From Phycisphaerales bacterium (lineage in GTDB: Bacteria; Planctomycetota; Phycisphaerae; Phycisphaerales; UBA1924), in contig JAJDDF010000002.1 in NCBI GenBank assembly GCA_029260455.1, positions 1 through 50,651 on the forward strand: a DNA stretch of 50,651 nucleotides, read 5' to 3'. Made by a program: the position numbers and the translations under genes. Below the pieces are notes generated by a model. It searched no databases and was not told the DNA's origin. It saw only the letters and a list, made by a program, of their open reading frames with translations. Every line of letters begins with the position of its first letter. Within the stretch, counting starts at the first letter, position 1. Below are positions 46,200 to 50,651 of this stretch, one piece after another.

Positions 46200-48668
46200 T
46201 CATCGAGTTCTCATTGCGGGTGAGGTTTTCTTTTCGCTCGTTTGAGCTTGTTCTTCCGGTTCAACTTGTGCGCCGCGCAATATCACCGGGCGAGCAGGCA
46301 AGGGGTACACCCATCGCAATAGGGTTTCGCCGGAGGTGGGCAAGGGACGTGGGTTGTCACCTGAACCATACTGCATGGGGGTTGGCGAGCCCATGGCACG
46401 CGGCTCTGGGGTGCTCACTTCTCCTGTGATGACCAGACAGGGCTGGGTGAGCCATTTCGACAAATCGAGCCCGTGCGCATCGTTGCGTTTGAGTTTCGCG
46501 ATGCGGGAACTGGTGGATCGAAATTCAAGGGGCTCAACTGCACCAAACCATGTGAGAAAGCGCTCAGCGTTTGAAACTCCAGTGTCAAGGCCGGTCATCG
46601 ATTTTGGTGCATGCTTCCGAAAAAATGCCTGCATGCTCGCGCCGGATGTTTTCAAGAGTGACAGATCGATCGCGTTTGCTTCGCCTGAGGCCCACTCAGT
46701 TACTGGTAGCGACCAGATATATGCCTCAGCGCGCAATTGATCTTGTGCAACTGCGAGTTCTTCTTCCGAACGAACCCCGGCGACATAGACAACCCGCACG
46801 TTGCGCAACGGCACACCCATATCGTGCATGATGCGGCCCGTGAGGGGGAAGGTTGTCGCCGGGTCACGCAACACAACGCGCGGCACTTCTTCAGCATTCA
46901 CCGGTCGAATGTTACCCCAGCGCGCACTCCCACCTGCGCCATCCATGGAGCGCGGCCCGCCCATCCAGTCCATGACAAATTGTTTGATCGTGCTGCGCGC
47001 CGGCACCGCGACATGCCATGGCTCTGCCGCATTCCACGCATATGGGCGCTGATCGGGAAAGCTGAGCAGCGATCCGGAACCATCCTCGGCCCACGGTGCG
47101 ATGCTCTGCGAAAAATCTTCATCAAGACCGGGCTCGCCAACAGTGATCGTGCCTTCGCCGTAGATCGGCAACAGACAGGAGGCATAGGTGCGCGTGTGTT
47201 GCACGCCTTCGCCGTACACCTGATCGAGAAATGTGAGGTGTGCCGCTTCAAAGTGCGAGGGGCTGATGGCTTTCGCGCCTGTCCAGGCGATACCGGCAAA
47301 GACGGCGACGATCATCACAAATCCGACCCATGCATGGTGCACCAATCCACGTGCATTGAGCAATCCATATCCGCCCGGGCCTGCGAGGATCCAGTACACC
47401 CCAAAGACGACGAGCGCCAGGAGCACCCCCACGCCCGCTGCGGCACCCATTGAGATCCTTTCACCGATGAAACCGTCAACATCAAGTGAAGGCTTGCCCC
47501 TGGCAATCTGTAAACCTGCCTGATGAGTTTGCTGCTGCTCAGCCGTGAGAATGTCAAAACGGTTGCCGAGAATGGGGTGCCACAATGCTTTGGCGGCGAG
47601 CAACCGTGTCGTGGTCAAACCGCGATGGCGCACATCAAGACCGATCACAGTGACCATGCCCGTGCCAACGATGCGCCGAATGACAATGCACCCATCGGGT
47701 CCGGTGAAAAGTGGACTCGCCTCATTCAGCTTCGCATTGTCTTTGGGCGCGAAGCTGTACACCACAGTCTTGCTAGGAAGCGAGCGCTCAGAAGCCACAT
47801 CGGGCACGGTCAGCAGGTTGCGATAGGGCTCGAGTGAGCGCCCTTGCAAGCGCGTGACATCGACGACCGGCATGATGGATGCCAAGGGATTTCGCCCTGC
47901 AAACCATGTGCTGCCCACGACGGGGGGCACGATGACAAGATGCCCGCCGCGGCGCACCCATTCGATGATCGCGTCATCGCGGCCTTCGGTGAGTTCATCA
48001 GGATCGCCATTGGTCCACGCAATGGCTTCAAACTGCGCAAGGCCCATCCATTGATCAGGCAATCCGTTTGGCTCAAGCCCGCCCACAATGTCATACACCT
48101 CGTGCCATGTCGCCACGGGATCACCCGAGCGCCCCTCCATGCGGTATTGACTCAGCGCGACATCTTCGCGACCAACAATGCCGATCATGGGCTGGTCTTT
48201 GCCCGCCACTCCATTGGGCCGGATGCGCTTGGCAAGGAGTTGTCGTCCGGCATGCGGATCTCCCGCATCTTCGGTTTCTGAAAGTTCGCGCACTGACAAT
48301 GTGAAGTCGCTGGTGCGCGTCAATGACCACGGCATGCGCAAGGGAATCCACAGCTTGCGGGCTACACCAACGGTGAGTGTCGTCGTGCGCTGCACGAGCA
48401 GGGTGTCTCCATCAACATCGCGATCGTGAATCTGTACGATGACGCGCCGGGCCGCCTTGCCCGAACCCGCATCCGTGAGTTCCAGTTGAATGCCTGCCCA
48501 TTCGCCCTGCCGCACATGCCCCCCTACACCGAAGAACCGCACCTCGACAGTCACCGGGGAGGCGGACATCTGGACCTGAGCGCTCGCGGGTGAACTTCCC
48601 AGCAGGATCGCTAGGGCACCCCAGAGTGCCGCGATCGTCCATGAGCGCATTGTGGGACGGGTGTTCAT
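46200..48668 (-). CDS. large membrane protein with GATase-like domain, possible partner of the ABC ATPase
   Basis: This protein of about 822 residues has a signal peptide (IAALWGALAILLGSSPASA), then a beta-rich domain (VEVRFFGVGGHVRQGEWAG) to about 150. A class I glutamine amidotransferase-like region (about 200-360) follows, marked by AWTNGDPDELTEGRDDAI and VRRGGHLVIVPP. Two transmembrane helices lie near 410-480 (VGVLLALVVFGVYWILAGPGG, WVGFVMIVAVFAGIAW), and a long extracytoplasmic C-terminal part follows. The layout recalls GldG/DUF4350-like proteins encoded with GldA-type ATPases. The exact family is not certain. TATACT 9 bases before the ATG suggests a near-leaderless start. A later ATG at 48648-48650 is possible. 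Confidence 0.7.
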   Translation of the reverse strand: MNTRPTMRSWTIAALWGALAILLGSSPASAQVQMSASPVTVEVRFFGVGGHVRQGEWAGIQLELTDAGSGKAARRVIVQIHDRDVDGDTLLVQRTTTLTVGVARKLWIPLRMPWSLTRTSDFTLSVRELSETEDAGDPHAGRQLLAKRIRPNGVAGKDQPMIGIVGREDVALSQYRMEGRSGDPVATWHEVYDIVGGLEPNGLPDQWMGLAQFEAIAWTNGDPDELTEGRDDAIIEWVRRGGHLVIVPPVVGSTWFAGRNPLASIMPVVDVTRLQGRSLEPYRNLLTVPDVASERSLPSKTVVYSFAPKDNAKLNEASPLFTGPDGCIVIRRIVGTGMVTVIGLDVRHRGLTTTRLLAAKALWHPILGNRFDILTAEQQQTHQAGLQIARGKPSLDVDGFIGERISMGAAAGVGVLLALVVFGVYWILAGPGGYGLLNARGLVHHAWVGFVMIVAVFAGIAWTGAKAISPSHFEAAHLTFLDQVYGEGVQHTRTYASCLLPIYGEGTITVGEPGLDEDFSQSIAPWAEDGSGSLLSFPDQRPYAWNAAEPWHVAVPARSTIKQFVMDWMGGPRSMDGAGGSARWGNIRPVNAEEVPRVVLRDPATTFPLTGRIMHDMGVPLRNVRVVYVAGVRSEEELAVAQDQLRAEAYIWSLPVTEWASGEANAIDLSLLKTSGASMQAFFRKHAPKSMTGLDTGVSNAERFLTWFGAVEPLEFRSTSSRIAKLKRNDAHGLDLSKWLTQPCLVITGEVSTPEPRAMGSPTPMQYGSGDNPRPLPTSGETLLRWVYPLPARPVILRGAQVEPEEQAQTSEKKTSPAMRTR

Positions 48669-48677
48669 CTGGTGGCA

Positions 48678-48683
48678 AGTATA
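48678..48683 (-). promoter_or_regulatory. -10-like box upstream of the GATase-like membrane protein
   Basis: TATACT on the minus strand ends 9 bases before the ATG at 48666-48668. No Shine-Dalgarno and no clear -35 are seen. Transcription from it would leave a leader of only a few bases. Confidence 0.35.
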
Positions 48684-48723
48684 GCGCTTCAGCGGGGTCG
48701 CCCGTTGTCCGATAGCCAGAGGG

Positions 48724-48990
48724 ATGGAATCTGCTGCCCCCATGCTGCCTGTGCTTGCGATTGTGATGGTCGCGATGCTCACATTCCTCTATACGGTCGC
48801 AACCGCGGTGAGGTCGAAGACCGAGGTCATTGAATTGAAAATAGAGATGCAGCGCTTGCGCGACAATTACGCCAAACGGCGTGATGCTGCCAATGCCGGG
48901 GAGTTGATGGACCTGTCAGATATGGACGGAGAGATCGAGGTGATCGATTCGGGACTTGGTGGTGCGGGACCTGCGAATCAGGCGGCCTGA
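48724..48990 (+). CDS. small single-pass membrane protein
   Basis: This 88-residue protein has one N-terminal transmembrane helix (LPVLAIVMVAMLTFLYTVATA) followed by a short amphipathic, coiled-coil-like stretch (IELKIEMQRLRDNYAKRRD) and an acidic tail with Gly at the end. It is divergent from the GATase-like membrane protein across about 55 bases. I do not know its family. AGAGGG directly precedes the ATG, too close for a good ribosome binding site; the later ATG at 48742 is an alternative start. Its single-pass, coiled-coil layout suits a scaffold or small accessory subunit. Confidence 0.65.
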   Translation: MESAAPMLPVLAIVMVAMLTFLYTVATAVRSKTEVIELKIEMQRLRDNYAKRRDAANAGELMDLSDMDGEIEVIDSGLGGAGPANQAA

Positions 48991-49000
48991 CCAATGCAGA

Positions 49001-50455
49001 TTACATGCGCTTCGACCACGGCCCAGTGACCGCAAGCGTCATCGCCTCATCTTGTAAATTGAAAAATAATGTTGACCCATCGGGGCTGAAACACACTCCT
49101 GCGAATTCGCTTTCGGTCTTCCGGTTGTATGCGAATTTGTAGAACTCGCCCTTGGGTGTGATGCCCGCAAGATAATCATGCCCCTCTTCATTGTCAGTGC
49201 AGACCATGAGATCGCCCCACGGCGCAGCGCAGACGTTGTCGGGCATATTGATCACATCCAGATCATTGGGTTCAGCAAAGAGTTCCAATATGCCCGGTGA
49301 TGCTGCTTCTTGCGCCGTGCCTTCATGTTCACTTGGGCGATAGCGCCACACCTGGCCTTTGCCGATGGTGCCGCCCATGGTGCAGATGAAATACGCAGCG
49401 CCGCCGCCCGCGTCGTTGGCCCAGACCATGCCCTCGCCCCGAGCAAAGCGAGCTGCACCCGCGCTCACGCCGTGCGCGCGCAACACATCTTCCTTGGGGT
49501 CGACATCTTCCAGATCGACCCAGCGCACCACGCGCTTTTCCCCCACTTCAATATGGTCTGCGCTTGGAAGGAATGGCCAGTTGCGCGTATCCGCCTGCTT
49601 GCGATCCTGCAATGCCAATGCCTGTGTGCGCCCCCCCGCGAGCAGATTGCCGGGTTCTTTGGGCACATACCGGTAGATCAGCCCATCTTCCCGATCTTCG
49701 GTCTGGTAGACAATGCCCGTGCGCGGATCGACACACACCGCTTCACGCAGGAAACGTCCCATCGCTTTGATCGGTACCGCCTTGGTCAAACGCACATTCG
49801 TATAGGGCGGCACCTCAAAGACATACCCGTGGTACTCGCCGCATCCGCCGTCGCCCGGGCGCGATACATCTTCTTCGCAGGTGAGCCATGTGCCCCATGG
49901 CGTGGGCCCGCCCGCGCAGTTGCGCACCGTGCCCACAAGACTCTGGAACTGCCCCTTCAGGCGTTGTTTTTTCAGGTCATAGATCATGGTGGTGGTGCCG
50001 CCAATTGCGGGGCGCTCGCCGTGCACGTCGTATGCAAGAAACCTGTTGATTCGAAGAAGCCGCTGACCTTGTTTTCCAAATGGGCTGTAGTGAACCCATT
50101 CATTTTCAATTTCGTGATTGCAGATGAGAATGCAAGTGTCCGCATCGGGACCGGGAAAGGCGCACATGCCATCTTGTCGGCCCGGCACGCTCAAGCCGTC
50201 GGCCATCAACTGTCCCATCCTGGACACGACGCGATACGTAAAGCCTTCGGGGAGATCGATTCTCCCCTTGGGATCGGCAATGAGTGGGCCAAAGCCGCCT
50301 GGCATGCCCGCTGCCTTGCCAAGTGCATCTGCAGATTGTCCAAAGGATGTGCCTGACGCGACGAGCAACTGCAACCCCGTCAGCCCTGCGCCCCACGCAA
50401 CAGACTGCTCAAGAAAGTGGCGGCGGGACACGGATTGATGATGCTGACCTGACAT
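49001..50455 (-). CDS. PhoX/DUF839 family protein with Tat signal
   Basis: This 484-residue protein carries a twin-arginine signal (SVSRRHFLEQSVAWGAG), so it is exported folded, probably with a bound metal or cofactor. The mature part is a PhoX/DUF839-type propeller, recognised by LPEGFTYRVVSRMG, DGMCAFPG, ILICNHEIENEW, TPWGTWLTCEED, HGYVFEVPP and FAEPNDLDVINMPDNVCAAPWGDL, followed by the FAGVCFSPDGSTLFFNLQ region. Classical PhoX is a calcium/iron alkaline phosphatase, but many DUF839 relatives have not been tested, so a phosphatase role is not certain. No phosphate operon is adjacent. TACGAT lies 10 bases before the ATG, and no Shine-Dalgarno is present. Confidence 0.88.
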   Translation of the reverse strand: MSGQHHQSVSRRHFLEQSVAWGAGLTGLQLLVASGTSFGQSADALGKAAGMPGGFGPLIADPKGRIDLPEGFTYRVVSRMGQLMADGLSVPGRQDGMCAFPGPDADTCILICNHEIENEWVHYSPFGKQGQRLLRINRFLAYDVHGERPAIGGTTTMIYDLKKQRLKGQFQSLVGTVRNCAGGPTPWGTWLTCEEDVSRPGDGGCGEYHGYVFEVPPYTNVRLTKAVPIKAMGRFLREAVCVDPRTGIVYQTEDREDGLIYRYVPKEPGNLLAGGRTQALALQDRKQADTRNWPFLPSADHIEVGEKRVVRWVDLEDVDPKEDVLRAHGVSAGAARFARGEGMVWANDAGGGAAYFICTMGGTIGKGQVWRYRPSEHEGTAQEAASPGILELFAEPNDLDVINMPDNVCAAPWGDLMVCTDNEEGHDYLAGITPKGEFYKFAYNRKTESEFAGVCFSPDGSTLFFNLQDEAMTLAVTGPWSKRM

Positions 50456-50465
50456 GATGGGCGAA

Positions 50466-50471
50466 ATCGTA
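50466..50471 (-). promoter_or_regulatory. -10-like box upstream of the PhoX/DUF839 gene
   Basis: TACGAT on the minus strand ends 10 bases before the ATG at 50453-50455. It is weak on its own and is listed as part of the recurring TANNNT arrangement. Confidence 0.25.
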
Positions 50472-50503
50472 CCCGAGGCGCGTCATGGTTGGGGGGAGGC
50501 AAT

Positions 50504-50533
50504 GCCCTCACCCCGGACTGGCAAGGTGAGGGC
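50504..50533. repeat. GC-rich hairpin in an intergenic repeat cluster
   Basis: GCCCTCACC (50504-50512) and GGTGAGGGC (50525-50533) form a perfect 9-bp stem with a 12-base loop. It lies just before the second palindromic unit. No U-run follows on either strand. Confidence 0.5.
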
Positions 50534-50536
50534 GGC

Positions 50537-50566
50537 GGGTGGCCCGGCTTGCTTGTCAAGCCGGGT
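50537..50566. repeat. palindromic repeat, copy 2
   Basis: CCCGGCTTG (50543-50551) and CAAGCCGGG (50557-50565) form a perfect 9-bp stem around CTTGT. The unit is almost identical to the one at 2149-2177, including the flanking GGTGG, so it is a dispersed repeat. A TTT follows on the plus strand, so a terminator role is possible. Confidence 0.6.
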
Positions 50567-50580
50567 TTGCGACGATGTTC

Positions 50581-50651
50581 CTATCGCCCTGCAAGAATCG
50601 CGGGAATGTCTTTGAGGTGATTCGCAAGTTCCGCTGGCGAGAGTGAGGCCC
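50581..50651 (-). CDS. 3' end of an unidentified gene
   Basis: Reading in from the window edge on the minus strand, one frame is open and ends in TAG at 50581-50583. It encodes ASLSPAELANHLKDIPAIL followed by AGR. The helical, well-formed ending looks like a real C-terminus, but 22 residues are too few to name a family. It is the first gene of whatever lies beyond the window on this strand. Confidence 0.4.
   Translation of the reverse strand, partial: ASLSPAELANHLKDIPAILAGR

Overview
The window looks like chromosomal DNA of a planctomycete, most likely of class Phycisphaerae. This is inferred from gene content, because there is no rRNA here to settle it. Two secreted peptidases carry duplicated dockerin-like C-terminal tails (DxDGxxxxxDLxDL...LFNFG) that end at or next to a cysteine, as in Phycisphaerales exoproteins. 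There are also a DUF5916 outer-membrane-type protein, a stand-alone TSCPD-domain protein, a Rho factor with a long Lys/Ala/Gly-rich N-terminal extension, PadR/permease-prefix genes and RHS tips. I found no tRNA, rRNA or CRISPR array.

Region 1 (1-5,000) is accessory and eroded. It holds the 3' end of an IS5-type transposase, a 5'-truncated RHS tip with an overlapping downstream gene that could be its immunity partner, palindromic intergenic repeats, a translationally coupled padR / permease-prefix / lipoprotein operon with an operator-like dyad on its promoter, and a second IS5-type remnant with an in-frame stop.

Region 2 (4,900-15,300) is mostly housekeeping: an FKBP-type prolyl isomerase lipoprotein, an ABC exporter, rho, coaE-panE (coenzyme A pathway), a divergent tdk plus concentrative nucleoside transporter pair for nucleoside salvage, and gabD.

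Region 3 (15,400-25,800) is a secretion block. A two-partner secretion pair consists of a TpsA-like exoprotein and its TpsB/Omp85-like transporter. Next to it are a small divergent lipoprotein and a subtilisin-like protease with a dockerin-like tail.

Region 4 (25,900-36,100) has hrpA, a DUF5916 protein, two genes of unknown function and a secreted M14 carboxypeptidase with the same kind of tail.

Region 5 (36,000-42,500) has a minus-strand cluster: a PduO-type cobalamin adenosyltransferase, a membrane PP2C/SpoIIE-type phosphatase, a polytopic membrane protein and a TSCPD-domain protein. Divergent from it is an orphan proteasome/HslV-like Ntn-hydrolase, followed convergently by fusA, which has a structured upstream region.

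Region 6 (42,900-50,651) has a secreted prolyl oligopeptidase, an ABC ATPase beside a large GATase-like membrane protein, a small membrane protein, a Tat-exported PhoX/DUF839 protein and the 3' end of one more gene.

A cross-cutting signal is that several genes lack a Shine-Dalgarno sequence and instead have a TANNNT hexamer 6-10 bases before the start codon. That is the arrangement expected for leaderless or near-leaderless transcripts. Many other genes here have clear GGAGG-type ribosome binding sites.
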